Shown: positions 1 through 10,281 of the stretch, in pieces
Layout of the letters: each line of letters opens with the position of its first letter
Numbering within the stretch: position 1 is the stretch's first letter
Assembly (NCBI GenBank): GCA_019671135.1
Contig: JAHRHY010000013.1
Coordinates: 1,785,690 to 1,849,689 of the forward strand
From: Linnemannia hyalina
Taxonomy: Eukaryota; Mortierellomycota; Mortierellomycetes; Mortierellales; Mortierellaceae
Direction: 5' to 3'
DNA length: 64,000 bases
Position numbers and translations under genes: made by a program
The notes under the pieces: model-generated
Databases searched by the model: none
Seen by the model: only the letters and a program-made list of their open reading frames with translations
Told to the model about the DNA's origin: nothing

Positions 1-2582
1 ATCATCGATTACCAATCCATGAAGAAGATCAGCCGTTGACGGCATTTATGCATAACGGGATTCAATATATGTTCAAGAAGGCTCCTTTTGGATTGAAGCC
101 CTTGTCCAGTTTGTTTCAGCGTGGCATGAGCCGAATCCTTGGGGATTTGAAATTTGTCAGAAATTTTATCGATGACATTCTTCTCGCATCAAAGAACAGA
201 AGCGATCATGCGATTCAGATGATAGAGTTGGTTAAACGGCTAACTGATGCCAAGCTTATTATTAACCTTGACAAGTGCAAGTTCTACAGTACGCAGGTGG
301 CGTTGCTGGGCTTCATTGTGGATCTTGATGGAAAAAGAATTGATCCCAATAAATTGGTGAATATCAATGATTGGAAACCCCCAACTACGGGTAAGCAGGT
401 TCAATCTTATATGGGGACTTTTAATTTTTTCCGCGATCACGTACCCATTATAGCTACCATTAGCGCTCCGCTAGATGCTATGCGTAATGTGGTGGGTCCA
501 TTTACGTTGAATGCTGCTCAGTTGAAGAGCTTTGAGGCACTAAAGAATTTGTTGGTCTTATCGCCCATAATTTGCTGGGTGGATTTCAATTTGCCGTTAT
601 ATGTTGCTACAGATGCATCTAACGTTGGAATTGGAGCAATTTTATATCAGCTGCCGGAAGGCGAGGCGAATCCCAAAAACATTAGATATATTTCTTTTGT
701 TGCGCGCTCATTGCAACCCAGTGAACGACGCTATAGTACAACTCAGAAGGAGTTATTGGCAATTGTGTTTGCACTGAAGAAGTTGCATTACTATTTGTGG
801 GGCCGTCACTTTACGCTTTTCACGGATCATCGCGCTCTTACTTTTATGCATACGCAGAAGGATATGAACTCGATGCTTACCGCATGGCAGGAGACTATTT
901 TGGATTACACGTTTAAGGTTGTTTATCGACCTGGCGTTCTGAACGTTTTACCAGACGCTTTGTCTCGCCAGTTTCCTCAAGAGTTGTGGACAGCCCGCAT
1001 TCAAGGATCTGCTCCGAGCAAAATTTATGGTTATGTTCACTTAATCCAGGACGCCGACACTCAACGTGTGACGGTAGCTGTCTCAGAGAGAAGAGGAGTG
1101 TTAGTCGACGCACATGCGCTTGGTCACATTGGGACCAATGCCATGGTCAAGCATATTCATTCGTTGCAAAAGACGTGGCCTAATCTGGCCAAGGATTGCT
1201 TGGAGTATGTTCAGCGTTGCCAAGAATGCCAGCGAGTCAACATCGCACGCAAGGGATACCACCCTCTGACGGCCATTCATGCTCAGTTACCAGGTGAACA
1301 TATGGCGGTTGATTTGACCGGTCCATTCCCTGTGGAGAGCGATGGAAACCTATTCCTACTCATTTTGGTTGATGTTTGTACAAGGTTCGTCTTCTTGGAA
1401 CCCATACCTGACAAGAAGGGGATGACCATTGCAAAAGTTTTGTTCAAAATCTTCACCACTATTGGTTTTCCACGTATCCTCCAATCTGACAATGGCAGAG
1501 AATTCGTTAACGAGGCGGTGCAAGTGATGACTACCACTATGGGAGTGCAACATAGGTTACTCACCCCTTATCACCCTCGCGGAAACGGAGTCGCCGAAAA
1601 TCATGTGAAAACAGCATGCACTATCATTCGCAAAGAGGTTCAAGACCATAAACAAGCATGGGCGAAACATGTTCCTATGGCACAGCTAGCTATGAACACC
1701 AGAATTGTGGCTCTACACAATTCGTCCCCATTCTCTTTGTTTTTTGCGCGGCGTTATAATGGTATTAGCAATTTCTCGGACACGACAGAGAAGTTATCAT
1801 CCCAGGAGGAGCTCTTAAAGCGGCTTGAGTACATGACCAAGACCGTCTTTCCAGCGATTGACACTAAGACCCGCGAAACTCAACGTCGAATGATTGAGCG
1901 TTTCAATAGAACAGTACTGCACAGTGAATTCCCTGATGGAGCAAAGGTTATGTCTTTGGACCCGATCTTGGGCGACAAGCTTTCGCCTAGGTATGAAGGC
2001 CCTTATATTGTAGTCAGACGAACAACTGGTGGATCCTATGTGTTGAAGGATGCCACAGGAGAAGAGTTAGGTCGTAAATTTGCGCCGTCGCAGCTAAAGC
2101 TTGTGCTCGACGATTTTGAAGCAACTGACACATACGTAGTAGAAAAAGTTCTCAACCACAGGCATGGACCTAGGGGGGGGATGGAATACCGCGTAAAATG
2201 GAAAGGGTACAAAGAGGAAACCTGGGAGCCTCAAGAGAATTTTATTGAGAGAAAGTGTATCACAGACTACTGGAAGACTAAAAACCTACCAGGATCGCAA
2301 TCTCTAACGCAGCCTCGTCAAACGGCCGCGACTCTCGGGACTAAGGGTCAAGAGCAGGAGCTCAATCCATCGCAACGTAAAGGTGCTACTAAAACATCAA
2401 AGAACATATCCAATGGTGATGCTCTTAATAAGGGTACATGCAAGCGTGCAAACCCCGACGAAGAAGAAGATCAATTGGTCGATCGACGCAGGTCTAAACG
2501 ACTGCGAAGAAATAATGCTAATGGCGAGAAGATGAGTATTGAGCTTAGGACGATTCGCGGGCGTATGCCTGATCGTCATTAG
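1..2582 (+). CDS. Ty3/Gypsy chromovirus pol polyprotein, 5' end outside window
   Basis: Pol of an LTR retrotransposon: copies element RNA into cDNA and integrates it into chromosomes. The frame is open from base 3 to the TAG at 2580, so the first 'start' near 36 is not a real start and protease plus early RT lie upstream of the window. Order seen: RT palm with the box FIDDIL (in place of YxDD), RNase H beginning YVATDASN, integrase zinc domain H-H-C-C (GHIGT...CQECQR), integrase core D (MAVDLTG), D (LQSDNG), E (GVAENH), and a C-terminal chromodomain (EYRVKWKGY..ETWEP). A lysine/arginine-rich tail follows. The chromodomain assigns it to the chromovirus branch of Ty3/Gypsy. No stop or frameshift is visible in the part present. 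It is clearly a different family from the element at 10516-16074. Confidence 0.95.
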   Translation, partial: HRLPIHEEDQPLTAFMHNGIQYMFKKAPFGLKPLSSLFQRGMSRILGDLKFVRNFIDDILLASKNRSDHAIQMIELVKRLTDAKLIINLDKCKFYSTQVALLGFIVDLDGKRIDPNKLVNINDWKPPTTGKQVQSYMGTFNFFRDHVPIIATISAPLDAMRNVVGPFTLNAAQLKSFEALKNLLVLSPIICWVDFNLPLYVATDASNVGIGAILYQLPEGEANPKNIRYISFVARSLQPSERRYSTTQKELLAIVFALKKLHYYLWGRHFTLFTDHRALTFMHTQKDMNSMLTAWQETILDYTFKVVYRPGVLNVLPDALSRQFPQELWTARIQGSAPSKIYGYVHLIQDADTQRVTVAVSERRGVLVDAHALGHIGTNAMVKHIHSLQKTWPNLAKDCLEYVQRCQECQRVNIARKGYHPLTAIHAQLPGEHMAVDLTGPFPVESDGNLFLLILVDVCTRFVFLEPIPDKKGMTIAKVLFKIFTTIGFPRILQSDNGREFVNEAVQVMTTTMGVQHRLLTPYHPRGNGVAENHVKTACTIIRKEVQDHKQAWAKHVPMAQLAMNTRIVALHNSSPFSLFFARRYNGISNFSDTTEKLSSQEELLKRLEYMTKTVFPAIDTKTRETQRRMIERFNRTVLHSEFPDGAKVMSLDPILGDKLSPRYEGPYIVVRRTTGGSYVLKDATGEELGRKFAPSQLKLVLDDFEATDTYVVEKVLNHRHGPRGGMEYRVKWKGYKEETWEPQENFIERKCITDYWKTKNLPGSQSLTQPRQTAATLGTKGQEQELNPSQRKGATKTSKNISNGDALNKGTCKRANPDEEEDQLVDRRRSKRLRRNNANGEKMSIELRTIRGRMPDRH

Positions 2583-3062
2583 CATGCATCATCAGTGCAT
2601 CCGATGAATAATGCAGTAGGGGTTTTTCCGCTTCCCCTACAATCACGTTCGAGGTTTTCCCTCTTGGGTTTTCCCCTCGCAAGGATTTTTAAACGATTTT
2701 TTGCCTTGAGTGAACAATTAATGTCATGTGAGGATTGTTGATCCTCAACCTGTCTGCAAGGTTTTTATTCAGATTTTTTCCTGGCAGAACAGTAAAATAA
2801 TGCACAGAGTCCAAGTGATTCTTAGACACAAACGAGCAGAGCATATATGCGTTTTTAAGCAGACGGCTTTCAGCCTTTCCCATGGGAGGGGATTGTCGCA
2901 TATTTGCCTGTCTCGGGGGTGTCAGCTAATGTAATTAGGCTAGAGACAGTAATTTAGTCATATGACCAGACACCGACATAAATGGAGGTGTCTGGGCTGT
3001 TAACAAAGATCCCTCTCTTGTCTTATCAATTCGATTGTGCGTGACTAGCGTAAAAATTTTCA
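2583..3062 (+). repeat. 3' non-coding end of the first Gypsy element, probable polypurine tract and partial LTR
   Basis: Non-coding tail of the pol ORF. A purine run GGGAGGGGATTG at 2884-2895 followed by TGTCGC looks like a polypurine tract and LTR start (near 2894). The expected full LTR is not present: at about 3062 the sequence becomes the broken hydrolase gene. A perfect 9-bp inverted repeat (CCAGACACC 2966-2974, GGTGTCTGG 2987-2995, 12-nt loop) lies inside. Boundaries are inferred because no second LTR copy is in the window. Confidence 0.4.
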
Positions 3063-3850
3063 TTCTGCTCTCGACGGACCGTGGGCTGTCCAGGTCCCTC
3101 GTACGTGATGATGTTGATGTTTCTTTGCAGCGCGGCTTGACCAAAGACGTGGTACATCTCTTCTTGGGCACCGTCGTAACCGTTGCACATGATGATGGTG
3201 GGTCTTGGCTTGGACGAGCCACTGCTATAGTAGATGGCCGGGACTTTAAATTGGCCGCCCTTGGAACGCAAGGTAACGCGTTTTCCAGGAATGGTCATGA
3301 GCTTGAGCGCTGCGTTAAAGGAAGCCGTCTGTTTGTCCCAGAGCGTGTTGATATTGGGATCGGACCAGTTGCCATGGAGGAAAAAGTCGGCCGCGCGGTA
3401 GTAGGTGGCGGCCTTGAAGTGGGCATTGCGTGCCGAGATTGGGTACTTTGACGAATCGATACCTTCAGCGACCTTGCCCATATGGGTGGCCAGCTCATCA
3501 AAGGATTTGGACCAGCTGAGCATGGAGAGGGGTTCAATCTTGTTAGCAGCGACGAGAACCTCGCCAATGTCGGATCCCTCGTACGGCGCTATACCCAGGA
3601 TGCGAAGAAGTTCGTAGTGAAAGTCGTCATCGGCGCTCAATTGGTACATGGGATCCCCTGAAGGTGAATTATTTTCCGCTCGAATGCGCAAGTTTGGTAC
3701 AACGACGGCCTAAGTAGAGAGATTCAATTAGCAAAAAAAAAAAAAAAAAAGGAACATTGTGCATCATATTCACCCCCATGAAATGCTGGTGGTCATTACC
3801 AAGGAAGCACTGGCGCAAAGCAAAAAGAAGAAAGCGTTGACTGCCTTCAT
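3026..3850 (-). pseudogene. Secreted alpha/beta-hydrolase (FrsA/DUF1100-like esterase), 3' truncated
   Basis: Two-exon gene on the minus strand. Exon 1 (3850-3800) encodes a hydrophobic signal peptide beginning MKAVNAFFFLLCASASL. A GTAATG donor at 3799 and a CTACTTAG acceptor at 3710 join it in phase 0 to exon 2 (3709 downward). Exon 2 carries the N-terminal helical region and first strands of an alpha/beta-hydrolase, including MCNGYDGAQEEMYHVFG and YEGPGQPTVRREQ, typical of the stretch just before the nucleophile elbow. Homology then stops near 3063, and the last ~12 residues to the stop at 3026 read out of flanking DNA. The Ser-Asp-His catalytic half is therefore missing. The break coincides with the 3' end of the neighbouring Gypsy element, so insertion or recombination there probably truncated the gene. 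The intron is 90 bp. A TTAAAAGG TATA-like box lies near 4016-4024. The exact substrate cannot be told. Confidence 0.75.
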
Positions 3851-4697
3851 TTTGTTTGGAAAGAGGTTAAAAGTACGTGTATGAGGGGAGAAGGCTAGAG
3901 GGCAAGAAATAGACGAAAGGAAGAAAGGGGGCAGGGTGCAATTGAGGTGGGGTGTTTTTTGGCGGGTGGGGTTCAAGAGAAAGACTGAAGGAGAAGCGAG
4001 ATGAAGAGTGGGTCGCCTTTTAAGACAAATTTCTCTTCCCATGAACGCAACCGCTCGAGCGTCCTTTTTCGTTGGCTGACAGGAGCAACCCCCAGTCTCG
4101 AGTCATGTCGCCGAGCCACCCGCCCACAGCCGTGACAGCCAGTGTCCTATTTTTAGGCTATGCGCAGTATGGGAGAGGGCACGTCAGTACTCCTGTGGTA
4201 TGATATCAGACATTAAACTAAACGTCTGTTCCGCGTGGGTGGCGGGAGGCAAGCTTTTGCCCTATTCAGGTGTGCCCTTGCGGCATGCGCTCCGCCCGCT
4301 GGGTGGGGCTATCTGTCCTGATTTGGATTTTAGCGTGTCCACCGGCACAATTAAAGCGTGTAGGCTGTTCCGTATTCTCTTCTGCACCTGGACGACGAAT
4401 GCATAGTAGGGCACAGCCCAAAAAAAATGCAAAAATGTGGGAAAGTAAATAGATGATATAATCGCAGAGAGCTCCTTCACTCTTTTGACGCCCCAGTAAT
4501 TGGCGTCACTGTGTCCGCCAAGAAAAAAAGCACTAAAAAGCTGCATCGGCACTTCCGTTCAGAGCCGATTGGCCGGCCCTTTTGCCGCGGGCCGTGTGCC
4601 GCACAGAGCCGATTGGCCGGCCCTGTTGCCGCGGGCCGTGTGTGTTTATCGAGTACATTTCGTGAGTACACTAAAAGTCGCTTGTATTGATTGCCCA
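3851..4697. other. Upstream region of the hydrolase gene plus a 46-bp tandem duplication
   Basis: No convincing gene. 3851-4030 is the minus-strand leader/promoter of the hydrolase. At 4561-4645 a GC-rich unit containing GAGCCGATTGGCCGGCCC is present twice in tandem (about 46 bp apart), each followed by a CCGCGGGCC palindromic core. Confidence 0.5.
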
Positions 4698-4857
4698 CTG
4701 TGCTTTCTTTTTGCTTATGCATCTACTTTTGCGGCCTCTGTGCTTTCTGTTTTGTCATGCATCTACTTTTACGCTCCCTGTGCTTTCTTTTTGCTTATGC
4801 ATCTAGTTTTACGCCCTTTGTGCTTTCTATTTTGTCATGCATCTACTTTTACGCCCT
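4698..4857 (+). repeat. 40-bp tandem repeat, four copies, alternating subtypes
   Basis: Four direct copies start at 4698, 4738, 4778 and 4818. Each begins CTGTGCTTTCT and contains ATGCATCTA. Copies 1 and 3 share TTTTTGCTTATGC while 2 and 4 share TTTTGTCATGC, which makes an 80-bp higher-order unit. A degenerate continuation runs to about 4910. Confidence 0.85.
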
Positions 4858-5209
4858 CTTTTCTGTCTATTTGTTCATTCATGCGTCTTTATCATGTATG
4901 CTGTATGTTCACTTTTTTTATAGCCACCTTGCTTCTGCCTCCATGTTGTCTATTTGTCCCTTTTGTTCGAGCATGCCGGCTTGTACGAGTCGTTCTCACG
5001 AAAAAATATAATGACGTCACACACCATAGCACGTGATTGACCATCCATCAAGCATTACCATTATTTCTCTCCTTTCTCATCGTTGTCACTCTATTCTTCA
5101 CCATAGCCGCTTTAACATCACTTGCATCACCCCCTGTTGTTGCTTTTCTTGATCCATTCATCTCTTCTCTTTCTCCTTTTTTATTCCCACTTTTATTCAT
5201 CACCTCTGT

Positions 5210-5590
5210 TTATCCTTTGCACTTAGCTCTCTCCTTCTCTTCAATCTCTTCTTTCTCCTCTTCTTCCTCCTCCTTGTCCTCCTTCCCTTTGTCCTTCTTC
5301 CCTTTGTCCTCCTTCCCTTTGTCCTCCTTCCCTTTGTCCTCCTTCCCTTTGTCCTTCTTCCCTTTGTCCCCCTTCCCTTTATCCTCCTCCTTGTGCTCCT
5401 CCTCCTTGCCTTCCTCCTCTTCCTCAATCTCTTCTCCACCCTTCTCATCTCTTCTGGCCCAGATTTGAAGGTAATGGAGCAACTGATACTCACGCCTCAA
5501 CTTAGTGACTGTTTCCGGATTCGGGACCCTGTTCTTCTCTTCGTTCTTCGTGTGAGGATCGGTGTAGGCAGTCCTTGTTGCTCCTAGCAT
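5210..5590 (-). repeat. Pyrimidine-rich low-complexity block with 15-bp minisatellite
   Basis: From about 5281 to 5396 the unit CCTTCCCTTTGTCCT repeats about eight times. On the minus strand an open frame of 126 codons crosses it; its first ~50 residues are not low complexity (RREYQLLHYLQIWARRDEK), the rest is E/K/D/G repeat. Coding status is unproven; a short exon of an unknown gene is possible but unsupported. Confidence 0.6.
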
Positions 5591-5639
5591 GCAAGATTGC
5601 TCACCTTTCCATTACTTCCTCACTCACCTCATCATCACG

Positions 5640-6050
5640 TCCTCATACTGTACGCTCTCCCTTTTTTCTCTCCATTGACTTCTAGTACGCCCAAGTGAGA
5701 AGATTCTTTTTTACACATGCATCTATTCCCTCAATAACTTCGAATGATCCATAATTGTTTGGCTCTGCAGTGGGTGCGATGGTCCAAAGCGGTCCTGATC
5801 CCTGTACTCTTGGCTAGCAGAGGCCTCAAGAGATGCCAGGCAGGCATGTTGCACGCCAGAGGGCTGACATGTCAAGGTGAGAGGCATGCTGTACGCCAGA
5901 GGGCTGGCATGTCTAGTTGATGTTGATTATGTTGAATAATCTCGCAATGATCAGTCGATCTCACATTTGATGAAAGTGAAGGCAAGGATATAGTTGAGCT
6001 TGTAGGCGTAGTCCCGGACGGGAAGTAATAGAGCGGGATATATCTATTCC
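5640..6050. other. Intergenic, with a short direct duplication
   Basis: No gene seen. A ~40-bp unit (GCACGCCAGAGGGCTGACAT and GTACGCCAGAGGGCTGGCAT) is duplicated at about 5843-5913. Confidence 0.5.
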
Positions 6051-6051
6051 A

Positions 6052-6082
6052 CTATAATAGTACCCGCGGCTTCGCTCGCGGA
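6052..6082 (-). other. Probable 3' terminus of Helitron 1 (hairpin)
   Basis: Downstream of the helicase stop, read on the minus strand, is a GC-rich hairpin at 6064-6081 (CCGCG arm, CGCGG arm). About 8 nt later it ends CTATTATAG followed by T. Helitrons of the classical type end in a short hairpin 10-12 nt before CTRR inserted 5' of a T; here the last four bases are ATAG, one mismatch from CTRR. The same layout occurs at 48035-48065. Confidence 0.5.
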
Positions 6083-6205
6083 GGTGTTGGGTGAAAAAAA
6101 AAATGTGGGTGTGGTTTTGTATTGTAAGACTTATATCTGTTTGCCACTCTTCGGTTCACTCCCTTGCTCTCTACTTTTCATTTTTTTTTTCTCTTGTCTT
6201 TTTTT

Positions 6206-9200
6206 TTAGTCACTCAGGGTAAGAATTTCAGGGTAAACAACATTTGTTGTACAGTCATATGGTGTATCGGGATGCTCTCTCTCAATCAACACATGAACAT
6301 TGTTCTTGCTCGTCACTCGAGAAAGGGCGACGTATAGTTGACCATGGGCGAATACTGGCTTCTTGAGATAGATACCAACAGTGTCTAAAGTCTGACCTTG
6401 GGACTTGTTGATAGTCATTGCAAAGGCAGGCCGGATAGGGAACTGGAGTCGCCGGAACTTGAACGGCATATCGAGGTCAGAAGGGCAGATCGGGATGCGG
6501 GAAAGGAACACTTGTTTGCCGGCATGTGTTCCTGTAATGATAGTGGCTCCCAAGACGTATCGGGAGAGTGACGTACATATGAGTCGTGTACCATTGCAAA
6601 GTCCTTCCTGTGGCATGAGGTTTCGAAGGAGTATGACGGGACAACCCACAGTCAATCTCAGGCGGTGAGGAGGGAGCGAAGACGACTTGAGGCTGTTCAA
6701 AAACTCGATAGAAAACAGAGCGTCCACTCTATCGTCCTCTTTATCGATGATGGAGTCCTGTGAGAGAAACTCCCTTGATTCCTTCTCTATGGCTGACATG
6801 ATGAGGTTGTTGACTTCATCGACGTTGTCGTTTGTCGGACAGAGCACTGCGCGCTGATTGAGATACTGGGCATTGCCAATATTTCGCCGCAGATCAGGAT
6901 AGACTTTTGCAATGAGATCGCCAATGTTGGCATTGGCTGGCATGACCATCTGGGGTGGGAGCGTGATGGTGGTGGAGATTCCGTGGTCTGGAGATGGGCC
7001 AGGAACAGTACCTTCTCCGACTTGAAGAAGCCAGTTTGCAAACCCGGTCTGTTCCTCGATGTCAGGAGCTTCGGCATTTCTGAGGAGGCGCATGTTGATG
7101 GAAAGATGGAGGTGTTGGATGTGTTGCCAGAGTGGTGATCGTTTAAAGCAGGCTCCAATGGTTTCCTCTCTGCGACCTTGCTTGACGACTGGTGGAATCT
7201 GCCTAAAGTCGCCACCAAAGACCTTGAGCTTTCCTCCAAAGAGACGGTGTTCGTTCTCAGGGTCCACAGTCTTCATCAGGTCTTTGAGAGTGCGATCTAC
7301 AGCCTCAAAGATATGCCGATGCGTCATAGGAGCTTCGTCCCAGATAACGATCTTGGCCTGAATGAGAAGATCGGCAATTTCTGACCTAAGGTTGACAGAA
7401 CAAACACTATCTTCATGGGTAGGGACGGGAATCTTGAAGCGCGAGTGAGCGGTTCTTCCGCCTTGAAGGAGTAATGCGGCGATTCCAGATCCGGCGACGG
7501 CAAGAGCGATATCGCGATTCGACCGGACCATAGACAGGATAAAGGAGTACAGGAAGGTCTTCCCTGTGCCTGCCGAACCATCGATGAAGTATGCCTCGGA
7601 AGAGTTCATCTCATAGGAGTGCTTGATTCGGTCGTATGCTTCCCTCTGATCTGCATTGAGCGACTGTTCCATCATGGAAAACTCCTCTGCGCTAGGCAAA
7701 GGATAGCTCAACTCGTCTGCAATAAATGCATTTCCGTTGGGACCATGCTGCTCTAGCATGACGGGCTCGGGCATGCCTTCATAATCGTCGAGAGTCTTGC
7801 CGAGGTTTCTCAGGAGAACTTGTAAGTGGATCAAGGCAGCATTTGCACGCTGGTCTGCAAAGGATTGTCGCTGCTCAGGACTGGTAGCATCACGTTCCCT
7901 TGGACGGAGATCATCAGACAGTACATCGCGGAAGGTGGTCCAAAGCTGAGCAGGATCTGTCGGATTGCAAAAGGCAAGGATCTTTGCAAAAAGGGAGCGG
8001 AGTTGGTATCCTGTTTGACTGACAGCAGCATCTCGAAGACAGTTCTCCCACTCACTATCGTCTTGAAGCATGCCAAGGGCGATGCAGGCGGCCTTGAATG
8101 TGGGGTGGACCTCGTTTTCGACTGTTCTCAGATCCTCAAACGATTTAGGACTTGGCACCGAGAGCAATAGCAACCGCAAATAAAATAGATCTCCTGCGGT
8201 ATCATGCACAAAAAAGAGCCGGCCGACTGTACATCCTCTCTGTCTGAGCTTCCATCGCTTTTCCCTCTTGAGGTAAACATGAGTTTGTGGGAAGTTGTGG
8301 TACTTTGTAAGCGACTCGTCGGGATGGTGTCGGTTATAGTCGAAGAATGCAGTTAGCGTACTGCGCTCCAGTGCGGCTCTCTCTAGGACATCAGCGATGG
8401 GTTCATCCGAGCGGAAGGCGTGCATGAACTGGCCGGGAAGATGCAAATGCAACCTGGTGACAGATGGATAGGCACTATGCAGACGAAATCCGAATATGCG
8501 CCAAGAAGACTCGGAGGCAGAGACATAGCGACCGTCGATGAAATCAATGATCTCGTTGACTGCTGGCACAGGTAGATCTCCGGTTCCGGCTTGAATTCCG
8601 TCTTGTGCAGCTTGTTGAACTACGACAGTGGCTCGATCATGGCCTTTGTAGACGTACTTGTAGAGATACTTGACCGCAGTGGAAGAGGTGCAGCTCTCGA
8701 CATTGATATAAGCACCATACTTGGCAGCCAGGTAGGGGTTGTGCGGAACAACCCAACGGTTGTCAATCTCGAAATCTCTCCGGCCATCGATCCTGACCGT
8801 CCTTCCATCCATGCGACGCCGGTATTGTGGATATCCATTTGGTCCGTTTGTGGTGCGTTCGAGGAAGGGCTTGGGATAGCCTTTGGTACACACGCCGTTC
8901 TCCATGCAAGGAGAGTTCAGGTTCGCCTGTCCACATGGACCATGGATCATGGATCTAATGACAGTCTCATAGGCGGCTGGGTGAGTTGCAGGGTCGGGAA
9001 TCTCGGCAGAAATGTATGTGTCGTAGTCCGCAGGCAATCCAGGCTTGTGCTCGGGGCTCATGATGAGCAGAATGTGCGCGTGTGGGAGTCCACGCTTCTG
9101 GAACTCAATGACATGAATCATGCCAACGACCTTCCCAAGGACTTGGTTTTTCAGCAGATCATGCAGAAGTTCCTTCAGTTTGATGTGAAAGACTCGGGTC

Positions 9201-9289
9201 GTCAGGTCCGGACGGTCAGCAGCTGTTTGGTTCGGGAAAAGTTCAGACGTGATTTCAGGCCACTTGGGGTTACAGGTAAAAGTGACGAA
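6206..9289 (-). CDS. Helitron 1 RepHel protein (HUH Rep plus PIF1 helicase), N-terminus lost
   Basis: Rolling-circle transposon protein that nicks, unwinds and transfers single-stranded DNA. The frame is open from 9289 (VTFTCNPKWPEIT) through the methionine at 9121 to the stop at 6206, with no internal stop. Rep region: HUH motif in GLPHAHILLI and the tyrosine motif KYLYKYVYKGHDR. Helicase region: Walker A GSAGTGKT, Walker B IWDEAPM, GGDFRQIPP, and the C-terminal PIF1 motifs INKSQGQT and YVALSR. About 1030 residues remain; the N-terminal zinc-finger/early Rep part is absent because homology stops at a poly-A run at 9289-9302. There are no introns, unlike the two other Rep-containing Helitrons here. 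Autonomous activity is unlikely without its 5' part, but the long intact frame implies fairly recent movement. Confidence 0.9.
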   Translation of the reverse strand, partial: FVTFTCNPKWPEITSELFPNQTAADRPDLTTRVFHIKLKELLHDLLKNQVLGKVVGMIHVIEFQKRGLPHAHILLIMSPEHKPGLPADYDTYISAEIPDPATHPAAYETVIRSMIHGPCGQANLNSPCMENGVCTKGYPKPFLERTTNGPNGYPQYRRRMDGRTVRIDGRRDFEIDNRWVVPHNPYLAAKYGAYINVESCTSSTAVKYLYKYVYKGHDRATVVVQQAAQDGIQAGTGDLPVPAVNEIIDFIDGRYVSASESSWRIFGFRLHSAYPSVTRLHLHLPGQFMHAFRSDEPIADVLERAALERSTLTAFFDYNRHHPDESLTKYHNFPQTHVYLKREKRWKLRQRGCTVGRLFFVHDTAGDLFYLRLLLLSVPSPKSFEDLRTVENEVHPTFKAACIALGMLQDDSEWENCLRDAAVSQTGYQLRSLFAKILAFCNPTDPAQLWTTFRDVLSDDLRPRERDATSPEQRQSFADQRANAALIHLQVLLRNLGKTLDDYEGMPEPVMLEQHGPNGNAFIADELSYPLPSAEEFSMMEQSLNADQREAYDRIKHSYEMNSSEAYFIDGSAGTGKTFLYSFILSMVRSNRDIALAVAGSGIAALLLQGGRTAHSRFKIPVPTHEDSVCSVNLRSEIADLLIQAKIVIWDEAPMTHRHIFEAVDRTLKDLMKTVDPENEHRLFGGKLKVFGGDFRQIPPVVKQGRREETIGACFKRSPLWQHIQHLHLSINMRLLRNAEAPDIEEQTGFANWLLQVGEGTVPGPSPDHGISTTITLPPQMVMPANANIGDLIAKVYPDLRRNIGNAQYLNQRAVLCPTNDNVDEVNNLIMSAIEKESREFLSQDSIIDKEDDRVDALFSIEFLNSLKSSSLPPHRLRLTVGCPVILLRNLMPQEGLCNGTRLICTSLSRYVLGATIITGTHAGKQVFLSRIPICPSDLDMPFKFRRLQFPIRPAFAMTINKSQGQTLDTVGIYLKKPVFAHGQLYVALSRVTSKNNVHVLIEREHPDTPYDCTTNVVYPEILTLSD

Positions 9290-9490
9290 AAAAAAAAAAA
9301 GTGCGTGTGCGGGCCGTGTAAAAAAAGGATGAGCAGGGGCGTGTAAAAAAAATGAGCAAGTGCGTGTGCGGGCCGTGTAAAAAAAAAGGGGAGTGAAAAA
9401 GGTACAAGTTTTCTCAAAAAAAACTAATATAATGCCCTTAAGTTAAGCAACTGAAAGAAGAAAAAAAAAAAGAAAAAAAAGAAGAGAGAG
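9290..9490. repeat. A-tract/GTGCGTGTGCGGGCCGTGT repeats between Helitron 1 and the 28S fragment
   Basis: Three poly-A tracts alternate with GTGCGTGTGCGGGCCGTGTA-type units (about 9301, 9322 variant, 9361). Similar acid-base patterned tracts (TTTTTTTACA plus CACGGCTC) precede 28S fragment 2 at 37290-37410. No gene. Confidence 0.5.
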
Positions 9491-9510
9491 AGGAGATGTT
9501 GTTCTTTCGA

Positions 9511-9909
9511 ACAAATCTATAGAACAATGGGCTTAATCTCAGCAGATCGTAGCAACAAGGCTACTCTACTGCTTACAATACCCCGTTCAATTAAAGTCGT
9601 CTGCAATGGATTTATCTCTTCCAATATTTGAAATTAACATTAGCAGGAACCTCACAAAGCCTTTCCGCTCTGCAAGATAACCCCACGTAGTATGATTCAG
9701 GATCCGAGGATCTATTCGTATTCAACTAAAAATCGGAAAAGGCGGTAATCGTCGCGTTCTAGCACGGGTTCTGACTTAGAGGCGTTCAGCCATAACCCAA
9801 CGGATGATAGCTTCGGGCCATTGCCTGCTCAGGCAGGCCCAAATACCAATTATCCGAATGAACGGTTCCTCTCGTACTAAGTTCAATTACTATTGCAACA
9901 ACATTTCAT

Positions 9910-9964
<55 letters not shown>

Positions 9965-10008
9965 ATTAGTGGGTGAACAATCCAACGCTTACTGAATTCT
10001 GCTTCAGT

Positions 10009-10044
<36 letters not shown>

Positions 10045-10085
10045 AACGTCGCTATGAACGCTTGGCTGCCACAAGCCAGTTATCC
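9511..10085 (-). rRNA. 28S rRNA 3'-terminal fragment, copy 1 (partial)
   Basis: Reading the minus strand, this is the last ~575 nt of a large-subunit rRNA. It starts GGATAACTGGCTTGTGGCAG, includes the sarcin-ricin loop AGTACGAGAGGAACC, and continues to the 3' end near ACAAATCTATAG. Sequence after the rRNA 3' end (about 9490-9510) is also shared with copy 2, so some 3' external spacer came along. The rRNA homology stops abruptly at 10085 and nothing resembling upstream 28S follows. It is a dispersed fragment, not part of a working rDNA unit. Confidence 0.9.
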
Positions 10086-10281
10086 TCGATCTTAAAGAGA
10101 TTATGAGGGAGTGGTGATGGATGCAAGGAAGAACTGTTCAAAAAACGAGCGAAAAGATGGTGACGTATGTCATGGAGAAACAACTCTTCTTCAGAGTTCA
10201 AGGATTTTTATTTAGGGAGTTTTGTTTACGGAGTTTTTAGGATTTGTTTAAGGTTTGTTAAGGGTTTCGTTTAGTTTTAGA

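Noticed and set aside
9511..10085. Functional 28S rRNA gene
   Set aside because: Only the 3' ~575 nt is present, with an abrupt 5' break and no 18S, 5.8S or ITS nearby.
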